Source of the DNA: Allobosea sp. OK403
GTDB taxonomy: Bacteria > Pseudomonadota > Alphaproteobacteria > Rhizobiales > Beijerinckiaceae
Reading direction: 5' to 3'
Assembly (NCBI RefSeq): GCF_900113835.1
Contig: NZ_FOQV01000005.1
Location: 40,796-104,795 of the forward strand
Length of the DNA: 64,000 nucleotides
A program made the position numbers and the translations under genes. The notes below the pieces were generated by a model. That model ran no database searches, was not told the DNA's origin, and saw only the letters and a program-made list of their open reading frames with translations. How positions within the stretch are numbered: the first letter of the stretch is position 1; every line of letters starts with the position of its first letter. This document shows, piece after piece, positions 43,164 to 53,889 of the stretch.

Positions 43164-43865
43164 TCAGCTTTCCTTGAAGCGATAACCGACGCCATACAAG
43201 GTCTCGATCATGTCGAAATCGACATCGACCTGATTGAACTTCTTGCGCAGGCGCTTGATGTGGCTGTCGATGGTGCGGTCGTCGACATAGACCTCGTCGT
43301 CATAGGCCGCGTCCATCAGGGCGTTGCGGCTCTTCACCACGCCCGGGCGCTGCGCCAGCGATTGCAGGATCAGGAACTCGGTCACGGTCAGCGTCACCGG
43401 CTCGTTCTTCCAGGTGCAGGTGTGGCGCTCTGGGTCCATGCGCAGCAGGCCGCGCTCCAGCGCCTTTGCATCCTCGGGGCGGGCAGGGGCGCCGACATCC
43501 TTGGCGCCGGCGCGGCGCAGGATCGCCTTGACGCGCTCGACCAGGAGCCGCTGCGAGAAGGGTTTGCGGATGAAGTCGTCCGCGCCCATCTTCAGCCCGA
43601 AGAGCTCGTCGATCTCCTCGTCCTTCGAGGTCAGGAAGATCACCGGCAGGTCCGACTTCTGGCGCAACCGGCGCAGCAGCTCCATCCCGTCCATGCGCGG
43701 CATCTTGATGTCGAAGATCGCCAGGTCCGGTGGGTTCTGCTTCAGCCCGTCGAGCGCCGAGGCGCCGTCGGTATAGGTCATGATCCGGTAGCCCTCGGCT
43801 TCGAGCGCAATGGACACCGAAGTTAGGATGTTGCGGTCGTCGTCGACCAGCGCAATTGTTGGCAT
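43164..43865 (-). CDS. chvI: ChvI/BvrR response regulator
   Basis: A 233-residue OmpR-type regulator. The receiver domain starts [14 protein letters not shown] and has the phospho-acceptor Asp in [12 protein letters not shown] (about 52) and Lys in IRKPFSQR (about 104). The winged-helix domain (about 130-230) includes [13 protein letters not shown] and [20 protein letters not shown] 43865 is clearly right; the open frame upstream to 43940 is not family-like. It is the first gene of chvI-chvG-hprK-EIIA-HPr. A 183-bp spacer separates it from chvG. Confidence 0.96.
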   Translation of the reverse strand: MPTIALVDDDRNILTSVSIALEAEGYRIMTYTDGASALDGLKQNPPDLAIFDIKMPRMDGMELLRRLRQKSDLPVIFLTSKDEEIDELFGLKMGADDFIRKPFSQRLLVERVKAILRRAGAKDVGAPARPEDAKALERGLLRMDPERHTCTWKNEPVTLTVTEFLILQSLAQRPGVVKSRNALMDAAYDDEVYVDDRTIDSHIKRLRKKFNQVDVDFDMIETLYGVGYRFKES

Positions 43866-44007
43866 AAGTTTTACGTCTCTTGGCCGCGTTGCAATAAATA
43901 GGTCCACTCTCGCGAGAGAGCGGCCAAACCGTGGCTGCAATCTAGCGATGGCGTGACAGTTCCGCTACCGTTTCGTCAGAATAAGGCCTGAGAGGCGAAG
44001 AGGTTCC

Positions 44008-44859
44008 GTGGTGCAAGACCCCGTCAGGCGGAATGAAGACCCCGTCAGGTCGAATCAAGACCCCGTCAGGTCGAATAACGAACCGGTCAAACCGAGCGAG
44101 AACCCTGCCCGAACGACCAATCCAATCAGGCCGACCGACGAGGCGGCGCGCGGATTGGCGCGAAATCTCTTGCGTAGCGCGCGCTTCGGCTCGCTCGCGA
44201 CCTTGGGGCAGGACGGCCACCCGACTGCCACGCTGACGAGCCTCGCCACCGACAGCGACGGCACGCCGCTGATCCTGATCTCGGCGCTTTCGGCCCATAC
44301 CGGCAACCTGATCGCCGATCCGCGCGCCTCGCTCCTGATCGCGCCGGGCGGTAAGGGCGATCCGCTGGCCCATGCCCGCATCACGCTCAAGCTCAGGGCA
44401 CGGCGCATTGCCCGCGAGGCGGAGGAGGGCCTGCGCATCCGCCGCCGCTTCCTGGCGCGGCAGCCCAAGGCCGCACTTTATGCCGATTTCGGTGATTTCT
44501 CGTTCTTTGCCCTGGGTATCGAAGCTGCCAGCCTGAATGGCGGTTTCGGCAAGGCCTATGAATTGGGGCCGGCGGATATCCTGAGCGAACCGACCCGGGC
44601 GCAGGCCCTGGCCGAGATCGAGGAGGGCGCGGTCGCGCATATGAACGCCGACCATGCCGAGGCGCTCAAGCTCTATGCGCGGGTGCTGCTGGGAGCGCGC
44701 GATGGGGCCTGGCGGGCGACCGGGCTCGATCCGGACGGGCTTGATCTCGCACTCGGCGATGCCGTGCTGCGGCTCGAATTTCCCGCGCCTGTGGATGGCC
44801 CGGCGAGTTTACGAAAGATGTTGGCGGAGCTTGCTGCAAAGGCCCGCGCCGAAGCTTGA
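44008..44859 (+). CDS. HugZ/pyridoxamine 5'-phosphate oxidase-like protein (heme utilisation family)
   Basis: A 283-residue protein. Residues about 45-185 form a split-barrel FMN-binding-like domain (LLRSARFGSLATLGQDGHP; SLLIAPGGKGDPLAHARITLKL spans it), and about 195-275 a DUF2470 domain opening EEGAVAHMNADHAEALKLYA. HugZ-type proteins bind heme and release iron; related proteins serve tetrapyrrole metabolism. Start GTG 44008 or GTG 44011. The first 40 residues are an in-frame array of degenerate 7-residue repeats (DPVRSNQ), not seen in the family. It is divergent from chvI and upstream of pckA. Confidence 0.85.
   Translation: MVQDPVRRNEDPVRSNQDPVRSNNEPVKPSENPARTTNPIRPTDEAARGLARNLLRSARFGSLATLGQDGHPTATLTSLATDSDGTPLILISALSAHTGNLIADPRASLLIAPGGKGDPLAHARITLKLRARRIAREAEEGLRIRRRFLARQPKAALYADFGDFSFFALGIEAASLNGGFGKAYELGPADILSEPTRAQALAEIEEGAVAHMNADHAEALKLYARVLLGARDGAWRATGLDPDGLDLALGDAVLRLEFPAPVDGPASLRKMLAELAAKARAEA
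44017..44100. repeat. 21-bp tandem repeat encoding the N-terminus of the HugZ-like protein
   Basis: Four 21-bp units at 44017, 44038, 44059 and 44080: the first three are near-identical (GACCCCGTCAGGTCGAAT core), the fourth diverged. They translate to DPVRxNx heptads and keep the frame. Confidence 0.9.
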
Positions 44860-45067
44860 ACCGAGTTTGCCACTTCGGGCTATTTTAAACGATTTAAAGA
44901 ATTTTCTTCGGCCGAAGGCCTTTTCGACGGGTTGAGCCGGCGTCATCATGGGCCTAAAGAGCCTGCCACTTAAATTTTAAAGCCTGCCTCGTCTGCGCGA
45001 CGATCTGTGGTTGCGCATCTTTAAAAACAGCGCTTTTGCCTTGAATGGCATGCCTCGGGAGTATCCA

Positions 45068-46678
<1,611 letters not shown>

Positions 46679-46706
46679 GCGCTTCCGGCTCCAGCTGTGA
46701 TATGGG

Positions 46707-46733
46707 AAGGCGGCGATGAGCCGCCTTCTTCTT
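46707..46733 (+). terminator. Terminator-like hairpin overlapping the next gene's start codon
   Basis: AAGGCGGC and GCCGCCTT form a perfect 8-bp stem with loop GATGA, followed by CTTCTT. It stands 29 bp after pckA and would end that transcript, but the loop contains the ATG (46716) of the DUF4105 gene and the left arm includes its ribosome site. Confidence 0.6.
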
Positions 46734-47726
46734 GTCACTGTCCAACTCCTGACCAGCCTGATCGTCCTCAGTGCGACGGCATGGGGCTCGGGCCTCCTGC
46801 TCTTTCGCCTGACCGGCACGATCGCGACGCTGGCCGCCATCGGCTTCGGCCTTGCCGGCCTTGCTGGTGCGATCGGGATCTGGACCGGCGCAGCGCGCCT
46901 GCCGCTCTCCTTCGCGGTGCTGTTTCTCGGCCTGCTTGGCTGGTGGAACGGCATGGCGCCGTCGCACGACCGGGACTGGATTCCCGAACTCGCCAAGCTG
47001 CCGCAGATCACGCGCGAGGGCGAGACGATCACCGTCAGCAATCTGCGAGATTTCCGCTGGCGCACGGAGGCTGATTACGACCAGCTCTGGGAGACGCGCA
47101 GCTACGACCTGACCAGGATCGAGGGCGCGGACCTGTTCCTGTCCTATTGGTCGGGCGAGGCGATCGCCCATCTCCTGGTCAGCTTCACCTTCAAGGATTC
47201 GGTGCCGCTGACCTTCTCGATCGAGGTCAGGCGCGAGAAGGGCGAGGAGTGGTCCTCGCTCGCCGGCTTCTTCCGCACCTACGAGATGGCTTATGTCGCC
47301 GCCGATGAGCGCGACATCGTCGGCCTGCGCAGCCATGCCCGCAAGGAGGATGTCCGCCTGTTCCGGCTCGCCGCCACGCCTGCCCAAGCGCGCGATGTGC
47401 TCCTGGCCTATATCGCCGACGTCAACCGGCTTGCGGCAACGCCGCGCTGGTACAATACGCTGACCACGAACTGCACGACGGTGGTCTACCATCTCGTCGG
47501 CTCTGTCGCGCCCGGCTGGACTTTTTCGCTACCACTCGACCCGCGCGTGCTGCTGTCGGGCTATCTGCCGGGCTATCTCCAGCGCATCGGCGCGGTCAGG
47601 ACCGACATCCCGCTCGATGAACTGGTCCGGCAGGGGCGGATCAGTGAGCGGGCGCGGACCCTGTCGCTCGACGATCCGGAGTTTTCGAAGACGATTCGCG
47701 AAGGCGTGCCGGCCGGGCGGCCATAG
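46716..47726 (+). CDS. DUF4105 (Lnb N-terminal domain) membrane protein
   Basis: A 336-residue protein with three N-terminal hydrophobic segments (about 5-25, 32-56, 62-78), then a soluble domain of the DUF4105 family, a predicted NlpC/P60-like cysteine hydrolase fold. The likely catalytic Cys is in TLTTNCTTVVYHL (about residue 254), with His in that segment. FLSYWSGEAIAHLLVSF is also typical of the family. It probably acts in the periplasm on lipids or peptidoglycan; no reaction is established. The start codon lies in the loop of a terminator-like hairpin after pckA, so translation may depend on unfolding it. Confidence 0.82.
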   Translation: MSRLLLVTVQLLTSLIVLSATAWGSGLLLFRLTGTIATLAAIGFGLAGLAGAIGIWTGAARLPLSFAVLFLGLLGWWNGMAPSHDRDWIPELAKLPQITREGETITVSNLRDFRWRTEADYDQLWETRSYDLTRIEGADLFLSYWSGEAIAHLLVSFTFKDSVPLTFSIEVRREKGEEWSSLAGFFRTYEMAYVAADERDIVGLRSHARKEDVRLFRLAATPAQARDVLLAYIADVNRLAATPRWYNTLTTNCTTVVYHLVGSVAPGWTFSLPLDPRVLLSGYLPGYLQRIGAVRTDIPLDELVRQGRISERARTLSLDDPEFSKTIREGVPAGRP

Positions 47727-47783
47727 GCCGGGAAGCGCGTCGCATGCCCGGGCCTGACCCGAGCATCTCCTGCCGGAGGAGGC

Positions 47784-47821
47784 AGAGCATTTCCGCGATT
47801 CGAAGAAACGTGGAAATGCTT
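47784..47821. repeat. Short dispersed palindrome (AGAGCATTTCCGCG module)
   Basis: AGAGCATTTCC and GGAAATGCTT arms around GCGATTCGAAGAAACGT. It is the same module as within 24220-24322 and 49205-49306. It lies between convergent genes and may serve as a terminator stem. Confidence 0.7.
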
Positions 47822-47843
47822 GGGAATGACGGAAAGGTGTGTC

Positions 47844-48617
47844 TCACCTGTTCTGGAAATCGGGCCTCCGCTTCTCGATGAAGGCCGCCATGCCTTCCTT
47901 CTGGTCCTGCGTTGCGAAGAGCGAGGAGAAGACGCGGCGCTCGAAGCGCAGGCCTTCGCTCAGCGCCACCTCGAAGGCGCGGTTGATCGCTTCCTTCGCC
48001 ATCAGCACCGAAGGAAGCGACTTGGCGGCGATGCCGTCGGCCGCCTTCATCGTCTCGGCCATGAGATCGGCCAACGGCACGATGCGGGCGACGAGGCCGG
48101 CGCGCTCGGCCTCGTTGACGTCCATCATTCGCCCGGTGAGGCAGAGATCCATGGCCTTGGCCTTGCCGATAGCCTTGGTCAGGCGCTGCGTGCCGCCGGC
48201 TCCGGGAATGACCCCGAGATTGATCTCGGGCTGGCCGAATTTGGCGTTGTCGGCGGCGATGATGAAGTCGCACATCATCGCGAGCTCGCAGCCACCGCCG
48301 AGCGCAAAGCCCGCAACCGCCGCGATGATCGGCTTGTGGCGCAGGCCGATACGGTCCCAATCGGCGAATTTGTCGTCGAGATAGGTGCCGGGGAAGGTCC
48401 GCCCCTGCATCTCCTTGATGTCGGCGCCGGCGGCAAAGGCCTTCTCCGAGCCGGTCAGGACGATGCAGCCGATGGCGGCATCCTTCTCGAAGCCGTCGAG
48501 GGCCGCGTTGACCTCGTCGATAAGCTGGCCGTTCAGCGCGTTCAGCGCCTGCGGCCGGTTCAGCGTGACGACGCCGACCTTGCCCTTCACCTCGACGAGA
48601 ATGGTCTCATAAGCCAT
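47844..48617 (-). CDS. Enoyl-CoA hydratase (crotonase family)
   Basis: A 257-residue crotonase. Oxyanion-hole segments [12 protein letters not shown] (about 59-70) and [15 protein letters not shown] (about 104-118, with catalytic Glu about 112) and the second catalytic Glu in [15 protein letters not shown] (about 132) are present, so true hydratase activity on 2-enoyl-CoA (fatty acid beta-oxidation, short chain) is likely. ATG 48617 is chosen, giving [12 protein letters not shown]; the longer frame to 48647 is not family-like. It is monocistronic. Confidence 0.94.
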   Translation of the reverse strand: MAYETILVEVKGKVGVVTLNRPQALNALNGQLIDEVNAALDGFEKDAAIGCIVLTGSEKAFAAGADIKEMQGRTFPGTYLDDKFADWDRIGLRHKPIIAAVAGFALGGGCELAMMCDFIIAADNAKFGQPEINLGVIPGAGGTQRLTKAIGKAKAMDLCLTGRMMDVNEAERAGLVARIVPLADLMAETMKAADGIAAKSLPSVLMAKEAINRAFEVALSEGLRFERRVFSSLFATQDQKEGMAAFIEKRRPDFQNR

Positions 48618-48776
48618 GGCGGCCTCCCGGATGCTTCGTTGGGCCACGTTTAGCGGGCGGGAGGAGCGCGGTCCATGCGAGGGAGCGCACGCCGAGATGG
48701 GCGCTCCCGTGACCAGGCCTTGCCGTCGCGGGCCGGATCACCTTCACTCGCCGTCTTGCAGGAGAAGGGCGACCCC

Positions 48777-49202
48777 ATGGCCGAGCCCGTTACCGGACGC
48801 TGCTTCTGCGGCTCCATACGCTTCCGCTTCAATCAACCGCCGGTAGCCAAGCGCGCCTGCTGGTGCCGCGACTGCCAGTATCTCGCCGCTGGCAACGCCT
48901 CGATCAACCTGATCTTCCCGCTCGCGAGCCGCGAATTGGAGGGCGAGGTCCGTGACTATGTCAGCCTTTCCGACGGCGGCAACACGATGCGCCGCAGCTT
49001 CTGCCCGCATTGCGGCACGCCATTGTTCAGCGCTTCGTCATCGCGGCCGGAGATGGTCGTGGTCCGCGCCGGCGCGCTCGACGACCGCGAGCTCGGCAAG
49101 CCCGAGGGTTTCATCTGGACGGCGTCCGCACCGTCCTGGGGCCTGACCGACACCGACGTGCCGTCCTGTCCGAACCAGCCGCCTCCCGTTGCTGCCCGCT
49201 GA
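48777..49202 (+). CDS. GFA family (glutathione-dependent formaldehyde-activating-like) zinc protein
   Basis: A 141-residue CENP-V/GFA-domain protein. Zinc-binding cysteines are visible in GRCFCGSIRF (about 8-17), ACWCRDCQY (about 31-39) and SFCPHCGTPLF (about 82-92). The family includes S-hydroxymethylglutathione synthase but most members are uncharacterised. ATG 48777 has AGGAGAAGG upstream; the longer frame to 48675 is not supported. The C-terminal TDTDVPSCPNQPPP is unconserved. It stands alone before a repeat. Confidence 0.88.
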   Translation: MAEPVTGRCFCGSIRFRFNQPPVAKRACWCRDCQYLAAGNASINLIFPLASRELEGEVRDYVSLSDGGNTMRRSFCPHCGTPLFSASSSRPEMVVVRAGALDDRELGKPEGFIWTASAPSWGLTDTDVPSCPNQPPPVAAR

Positions 49203-49204
49203 TT

Positions 49205-49306
49205 AGAGCATTTCCGCGTTTCTCAGAATCGCGGAAATGCTCTACCTCCTTGTTTTATCGCATTTTCTTCACGCGAACCGGTATCCACTTCGCTCGAAAA
49301 TGCTCT
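49205..49306. repeat. Dispersed palindromic repeat, type C
   Basis: AGAGCATTTCCGCG / CGCGGAAATGCTCT hairpin followed by TTGTTTTATCGCATTTTCTTC and CGCTCGAAAATGCTCT. It fills the gap between the convergent GFA and mutM genes. Confidence 0.83.
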
Positions 49307-50195
49307 AGCGCTGCGGCTGGCAGCTTTCGCAATAGAAGGTCGAGCGGCCCGACTGCACCAGCCGCTTGACCACAGAGCCGCAGCCCGGTGTCACGCAGGG
49401 CTGCCCCTCGCGGTCATAAACGCGAAACCGGTGCTGGAAATAGCCGAGCGAGCCGTCGGCATGGGCGAAGTCGCGCAGCGTCGAGCCGCCGGAGGTGATC
49501 GCTTCTTCCAGCACCTCGCGGATGATCTGGGCCAGAGCATGCGCCGCCGGTCGCGGACGGCCCGTCGCGGTCGCGATCGAACCGGCCTCGGCTTCGGGAT
49601 GGAGCCCGGCGCGGAACAGCGCCTCGCAGACATAGATGTTGCCCAGGCCCGCAACGAGGCGCTGGTCGAGCAGGGCCGCCTTCAGCGGCGCGAACTTCCC
49701 GGCGAAGAGCTTCGCCAGCGTCTCACCCGACAGCTCATTGCCCAACGGTTCGATGCCCATGCCGGCGAAATGCCTGGAAGCGGCGAGATCGGCACGCGGA
49801 ACAAGGTCCATGAAGCCGAAGCGGCGGACGTCATTATAGGTGACGCGCGCGCCGGAGCCGAGATGGAAGACGACATGGTCGTGCTGAAGGTGCCGGCCGA
49901 TCTCGTTGTAATAGGCGCCAGGCTCGGTCGGCGGCGTGCCGGGCGCCTCCACCACGAAGCGCCCGCTCATGCCCAGATGCATGATCAGCGCCTGGCCGTC
50001 ATCGAGATCGACGATCAGATATTTGGCCCGCCGCGACAGGGCTTCGACCCTGCGGCCGGTCAGCCGTTCGATGAAGCGATCGGGCAAGGGAAAGCGCAGA
50101 TCGGGCCGGTTCTGCTCGACGCGCGCGAAAACCTGCCCCAGCATGGCGGGCTCCAGCCCGCGACGAACGGTTTCGACCTCGGGAAGTTCGGGCAT
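49305..50195 (-). CDS. mutM: Formamidopyrimidine-DNA glycosylase
   Basis: A 296-residue Fpg. It begins [14 protein letters not shown] with catalytic Pro2 and Glu3; the H2TH region contains [19 protein letters not shown] (about 176-194). The C-terminal zinc finger has Cys pairs in CVTPGCGS and FYCESCQ. It removes 8-oxoguanine and FaPy lesions and nicks the strand. It is divergent from ubiE; mutM-ubiE-ubiB adjacency is common in alphaproteobacteria. Confidence 0.96.
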   Translation of the reverse strand: MPELPEVETVRRGLEPAMLGQVFARVEQNRPDLRFPLPDRFIERLTGRRVEALSRRAKYLIVDLDDGQALIMHLGMSGRFVVEAPGTPPTEPGAYYNEIGRHLQHDHVVFHLGSGARVTYNDVRRFGFMDLVPRADLAASRHFAGMGIEPLGNELSGETLAKLFAGKFAPLKAALLDQRLVAGLGNIYVCEALFRAGLHPEAEAGSIATATGRPRPAAHALAQIIREVLEEAITSGGSTLRDFAHADGSLGYFQHRFRVYDREGQPCVTPGCGSVVKRLVQSGRSTFYCESCQPQR

Positions 50196-50292
50196 TCCAG
50201 TCCACTCTCAAGCCTGCGTCGAGACGGGCCGCGACAAGCCCCGCTCGTTTCGCTATTCATCGCCTCACCAGAACACAAGAGCAGCCCGCGCC

Positions 50293-51054
50293 GTGACAGC
50301 AGCCTCCGACACCACCCATTTCGGTTTTGAAACCGTGCCGCTCGCGCAGAAGCAGGCCAAGGTCGACGACGTCTTCCACAAGGTCGCCAGCCGCTACGAT
50401 CTGATGAACGACCTGATGTCGGCAGGCCTGCACCGGCTCTGGAAGGATGCGCTGATCACGACGCTGAAGCCAGCGAAGGACCGGCCCTTTCACCATCTCG
50501 ACGTGGCCGGCGGCACCGGCGATGTCGCCTTCCAGGTGCTCGACGCCGGCGGGCCGCAGACCGACGTCACCGTGCTCGACATCAATGCTGAGATGCTGAG
50601 CGTTGGCCGCGACCGGGCGCAGAAGCGCTTTCCCGATGACGACCGCATCCGTTTCGTCCAGGGCAATGCCGAGGCGCTCGGCCTGCCCGACAACCAGTTC
50701 GACGCCTATACGATCGCCTTCGGCATCCGCAACGTGCCGCGCATCGACAAGGCGCTGGCCGAGGCTTTTCGCGTGCTCAAGCGCGGCGGGCGCTTCCTCT
50801 GCCTCGAATTCAGCCATGTCGACGTGCCGCTGCTCGACAAGGTCTACGAGGCCTATTCCTTCAACGTCATACCGCCGATGGGGCGGATGGTGACGGGCGA
50901 GGCCGAGCCTTACCAATATCTCGTCGAATCGATCCGTAAATTCCCCAAGCCCCAGGCCTTCGCGGGCATGATCGAGGATGCAGGCTTCCGGCGGGCGAAG
51001 TTCACGCCGATGACCGGCGGGGTCGTGGCGCTGCATTCCGGCTGGAAGCTGTGA
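50293..51054 (+). CDS. ubiE: Ubiquinone/menaquinone C-methyltransferase UbiE
   Basis: A 253-residue SAM-dependent methyltransferase with motif [13 protein letters not shown] (about 73-84), motif post-[24 protein letters not shown] (about 147-159) and LEFSHVDVP. It C-methylates the ring in ubiquinone synthesis. Start GTG 50293 ([15 protein letters not shown]) is the only good choice; the open frame further upstream runs into the mutM promoter region and is not family-like. No strong ribosome site is visible. ubiB follows after a dispersed repeat, likely in the same transcript. Confidence 0.95.
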   Translation: MTAASDTTHFGFETVPLAQKQAKVDDVFHKVASRYDLMNDLMSAGLHRLWKDALITTLKPAKDRPFHHLDVAGGTGDVAFQVLDAGGPQTDVTVLDINAEMLSVGRDRAQKRFPDDDRIRFVQGNAEALGLPDNQFDAYTIAFGIRNVPRIDKALAEAFRVLKRGGRFLCLEFSHVDVPLLDKVYEAYSFNVIPPMGRMVTGEAEPYQYLVESIRKFPKPQAFAGMIEDAGFRRAKFTPMTGGVVALHSGWKL

Positions 51055-51077
51055 ATCCCGGCTATTTTAACCGCGCC

Positions 51078-51170
51078 GTCGTCCCGGGCGGAGCGAAGCG
51101 CAGACCCGGGACCCATGCCGGAACTGTTCAGGAATGGATCCCGGGTCTCCCTCCGGTCGCCCGGGATGAC
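51078..51170. repeat. Dispersed palindromic repeat, GTCGTCCCGGG type
   Basis: GTCGTCCCGGGCGG...CGGTCGCCCGGGATGAC, enclosing GACCCGGGACCCATGCC and an imperfect complement. It matches the architecture of 32292-32390 and lies between ubiE and ubiB. Confidence 0.85.
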
Positions 51171-51220
51171 AGCGCGAATTGGATCACAGGTGCGGCCAAC
51201 CTCGTGATCGGTTGCCGCGC

Positions 51221-52777
51221 ATGATCACCGCCATCGCTCATCTCGCCCGTTCCGCGCGGGTCGGCTTCGTGCTGGCCCGAGAGGGCGCGCTTGCCCTTGT
51301 CGATCCGTCGGTCCTGCCGCCTTTGGCGCGCGCCGCGATCCGGCTCGGCCGCTTGATCGAACGCAAGGGCGCCGGCTCCTCGGCGACGCGGCTCGCAGCG
51401 GCGCTGACGCGGCTTGGACCGTCCTATGTCAAGTTCGGCCAGTTCCTGGCGACGCGGCCCGATGTCGTCGGCATGAAGATCGCCGAGGATCTCTCGGCTC
51501 TGCAGGACCGGATGGCCCCGTTCCCTATGGAACAGGCGCGCGCCGCGATCGAGGCCGCCCATGGCCAGCCGGTCGAGGCGATCTTCGCCGAATTCGGGCC
51601 GCCCGTCGCCGCCGCCTCGATCGCGCAGGTGCATCGCGCCCGGTTGAAGGATGGCTCGGAGGTCGCGGTCAAGGTGCTGCGGCCCGGCATCCGCGACCGC
51701 TTCCACCGCGACCTCGCGGCGATGCGCTTCGGCGCGGAGATGGCGGAGCGACGCTCGCCCGAGGCGCGCCGCCTGCGCATGTCGGGCGTGGTCGAGACGC
51801 TGGCACGCTCGGTGACGATGGAGATGGATCTCAGGCTGGAGGCCGCCGCCCTCTCCGAATTCGCCGAGAACACCAAGGACGATGCCGATTTCCGCGTGCC
51901 GACGCCGGATTGGCAGCTCACCGCGCGCGAAATGCTGGTCGATGAATGGATCGACGGCGTCCGGCTCTCCGACATCGAGGGGTTGCGGGCCGCCGGACAT
52001 GATCTCCAGGTGCTCAGCCGCACTGTCATCCAGTCCTTCCTGAAGCATGCCATCCGCGACGGCTTCTTCCATGCCGACATGCATCCGGGAAACCTGTTCG
52101 TCGATTCAGCAGGGCGACTGGTTGCCGTCGATGGCGGCATCATGGGCCGGCTCGGACTGAAGGAGCGGCGCTTCCTCGCCGAAATCCTGCTCGGCTTCAT
52201 CACCCGCGACTATACCCGCGTGGCGGAGGTGCATTTCGAGGCCGGCTACGTGCCGGGCCACCACGCCGTTGCGGATTTCGCCCAGGCGATCCGTGCGGTT
52301 GGCGAGCCGATCCACGACAAGAGCGCCGACCAGATCTCGATGGCGAAGGTCCTGACCCTGCTCTTCGAGATCACCGGCCTGTTCGACATGGCGACGCGCA
52401 CCGAGCTCGTGATGCTGCAGAAGACCATGGTGGTGGTCGAAGGCGTTGCGCGCACGCTCGATCCGCATCTCGACATGTGGACCACGGCCGAGCCCGTGGT
52501 GCGCGACTGGATCACCCGCAATCTCGGGCCGCTGGGCAAGATCGAGGATATCGGGCGCGGGGCGCGCTCGCTCGCCTTCAGCCTCGCCAGCCTGCCCGAG
52601 ACGGTCGGCCGGGCGGAGCGCGTGCTCGGCCAGCTCGAAGACGCCTCGCGGCACGGATTCTCGCTGGATGAGCGCAGCATCGAGGCGATCGGCCGGGCCG
52701 AAGCCCAGCGCAACCGCTGGGGCAATTGGGCGCTCTGGCTGATCGCGGGCCTGATCGCCTATGCGGTGCTGGGATAA
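51221..52777 (+). CDS. ubiB: UbiB, ubiquinone biosynthesis regulatory kinase-like protein
   Basis: A 518-residue UbiB/ADCK atypical kinase. Hallmarks: the KxGQ motif YVKFGQFLATRPD (about 71-83), the Ala-rich AAASIAQVHRA in place of a glycine loop, VAVKVLRPG, HADMHPGNLFV and the metal site DGGIMG. The C-terminus has a membrane helix (about 500-517). UbiB ATPase activity supports extraction of ubiquinone intermediates from the membrane. ATG 51221 gives MITAIAHLARSAR; the longer frame to 51179 is not needed. Confidence 0.95.
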   Translation: MITAIAHLARSARVGFVLAREGALALVDPSVLPPLARAAIRLGRLIERKGAGSSATRLAAALTRLGPSYVKFGQFLATRPDVVGMKIAEDLSALQDRMAPFPMEQARAAIEAAHGQPVEAIFAEFGPPVAAASIAQVHRARLKDGSEVAVKVLRPGIRDRFHRDLAAMRFGAEMAERRSPEARRLRMSGVVETLARSVTMEMDLRLEAAALSEFAENTKDDADFRVPTPDWQLTAREMLVDEWIDGVRLSDIEGLRAAGHDLQVLSRTVIQSFLKHAIRDGFFHADMHPGNLFVDSAGRLVAVDGGIMGRLGLKERRFLAEILLGFITRDYTRVAEVHFEAGYVPGHHAVADFAQAIRAVGEPIHDKSADQISMAKVLTLLFEITGLFDMATRTELVMLQKTMVVVEGVARTLDPHLDMWTTAEPVVRDWITRNLGPLGKIEDIGRGARSLAFSLASLPETVGRAERVLGQLEDASRHGFSLDERSIEAIGRAEAQRNRWGNWALWLIAGLIAYAVLG

Positions 52778-52786
52778 GCCCGATCC

Positions 52787-52874
52787 CGTCATTGCGAGCG
52801 TAGCGAAGCAATCCAGGAGCGGCAGCACTCGACGCCCCCTGGATTGCTTCGTCGCTACGCTCCTCGCAATGACG
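52787..52874. repeat. Dispersed palindrome, GTCATTGCGAG type
   Basis: CGTCATTGCGAGCG...GCTCCTCGCAATGACG ends with inner TAGCGAAGCAATCCAG / CTGGATTGCTTCGTCG stem. This is the only copy in the window. It separates the convergent ubiB and VOC genes and may act as a terminator. Confidence 0.88.
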
Positions 52875-52887
52875 ATGAGGATGCCGG

Positions 52888-53319
52888 TTAAGCCGCCACG
52901 CAGGCCTCCGCCGGGGCGCTGCTGATCATCCAATGCGTGCCGAAGCGGTCCTGGAGCATGCCGAAGCGCGGCGCCCAGAAGGTCTCCTCCAGTGGCATCT
53001 TGATCCTGGCTCCATCCGAGAGCGCGGCGAAGATGCGTTCGGCCTCGGCCGTCTCTTTGACCGTGACGCTGACCGAAACGCTCTGCATCGGCCCTTCGCT
53101 ACGATCGGGCGGAGCATCGGACGCCATCAGCATCTGCCCTCCGTCAAGCTGAAGGCAGGCATGCATGATCTTGGGAACCCAGTCGGGGGCGACCTGGCCC
53201 TCGGCCGGCGTGCCCTTATGGCTCATCATGGCGATGATCTTGCCGCCGAGGATCTTCTCATAGGCGGTGAAGGCTTCCTCGCAATTGCCGGGGAAGAAGA
53301 GATAGGGGGCGATCTTCAT
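52888..53319 (-). CDS. VOC family protein (PhnB-like)
   Basis: A 143-residue vicinal-oxygen-chelate protein of the PhnB/DUF3335-like group, opening MKIAPYLFFPGNCEEAFTAY with the conserved acidic residues, then MHACLQLDGGQMLMASDAPP and the terminal FGMLQDRFGTHWMIS. Function of PhnB-like proteins is not established; they bind metals or small molecules. ATG 53319 is chosen over 53361. It is the last gene of the ArsR-led minus-strand cluster. Confidence 0.88.
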   Translation of the reverse strand: MKIAPYLFFPGNCEEAFTAYEKILGGKIIAMMSHKGTPAEGQVAPDWVPKIMHACLQLDGGQMLMASDAPPDRSEGPMQSVSVSVTVKETAEAERIFAALSDGARIKMPLEETFWAPRFGMLQDRFGTHWMISSAPAEACVAA

Positions 53320-53357
53320 GGGGTCTGTCCTTGCATCATGAGGGGATAAGGCCGGGC

Positions 53358-53840
53358 TCACCCGGTCCGGCGGTAATGGGCGGTCATGAATTCGGTCCAG
53401 CCGCCGTTTCCATCGGGCACGGACGAAGTCAGGATGCGGTGATCGGGGCTGACGATGGTCATGATGTCGCGATAGGCCGCGAGCGAGCCGTCACCGCTCA
53501 TGCTGGGCCCCTCGCTATCCAGCAACAGGGCCGTTCCGGTTTCGTCGAGGGCTCCGTCATAGAGCCATTGATGCGTCATCATCGACCCGATGAAGCTGCC
53601 GACAAAGCGGCCCTTGGCCGGGTCGAAGCCGAGCGTCATCAGCGTCCTCCCGGTGCTGCCGTCGGGCATCTCGCCCTGGCCTTCGCCGAGCGTCCAGAGC
53701 CCGCCCAGCGATCGCACGCTTTCCTTGCCCTTGAATTTCTGGCGCGGCTGGCCGGGGCCCATGGCGCAATCCATCTCCGAGGCCCATTCGCCGACGAGCT
53801 CCGCGAGCCACTCATGTTCCTTTTGGGGTTCTGCTTTCAT
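53358..53840 (-). CDS. DUF1579 domain protein
   Basis: A 160-residue beta-barrel-like protein of the DUF1579 family, with HEWLAELVGEWASEM near the start, GRTLMTLGFDPAKGRFVG in the middle and an alternating-strand C-terminus. No activity is known for the family; it is often found near SRPBCC and VOC genes, as here. ATG 53840 has GAGGAGGCAGCC just upstream; the longer frame to 53978 lacks support. Confidence 0.85.
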   Translation of the reverse strand: MKAEPQKEHEWLAELVGEWASEMDCAMGPGQPRQKFKGKESVRSLGGLWTLGEGQGEMPDGSTGRTLMTLGFDPAKGRFVGSFIGSMMTHQWLYDGALDETGTALLLDSEGPSMSGDGSLAAYRDIMTIVSPDHRILTSSVPDGNGGWTEFMTAHYRRTG

Positions 53841-53889
53841 GGGCTGCCTCCTCTCCGGTTTTTTTGGCTTGGGTTCTTTCGATCTGCGG

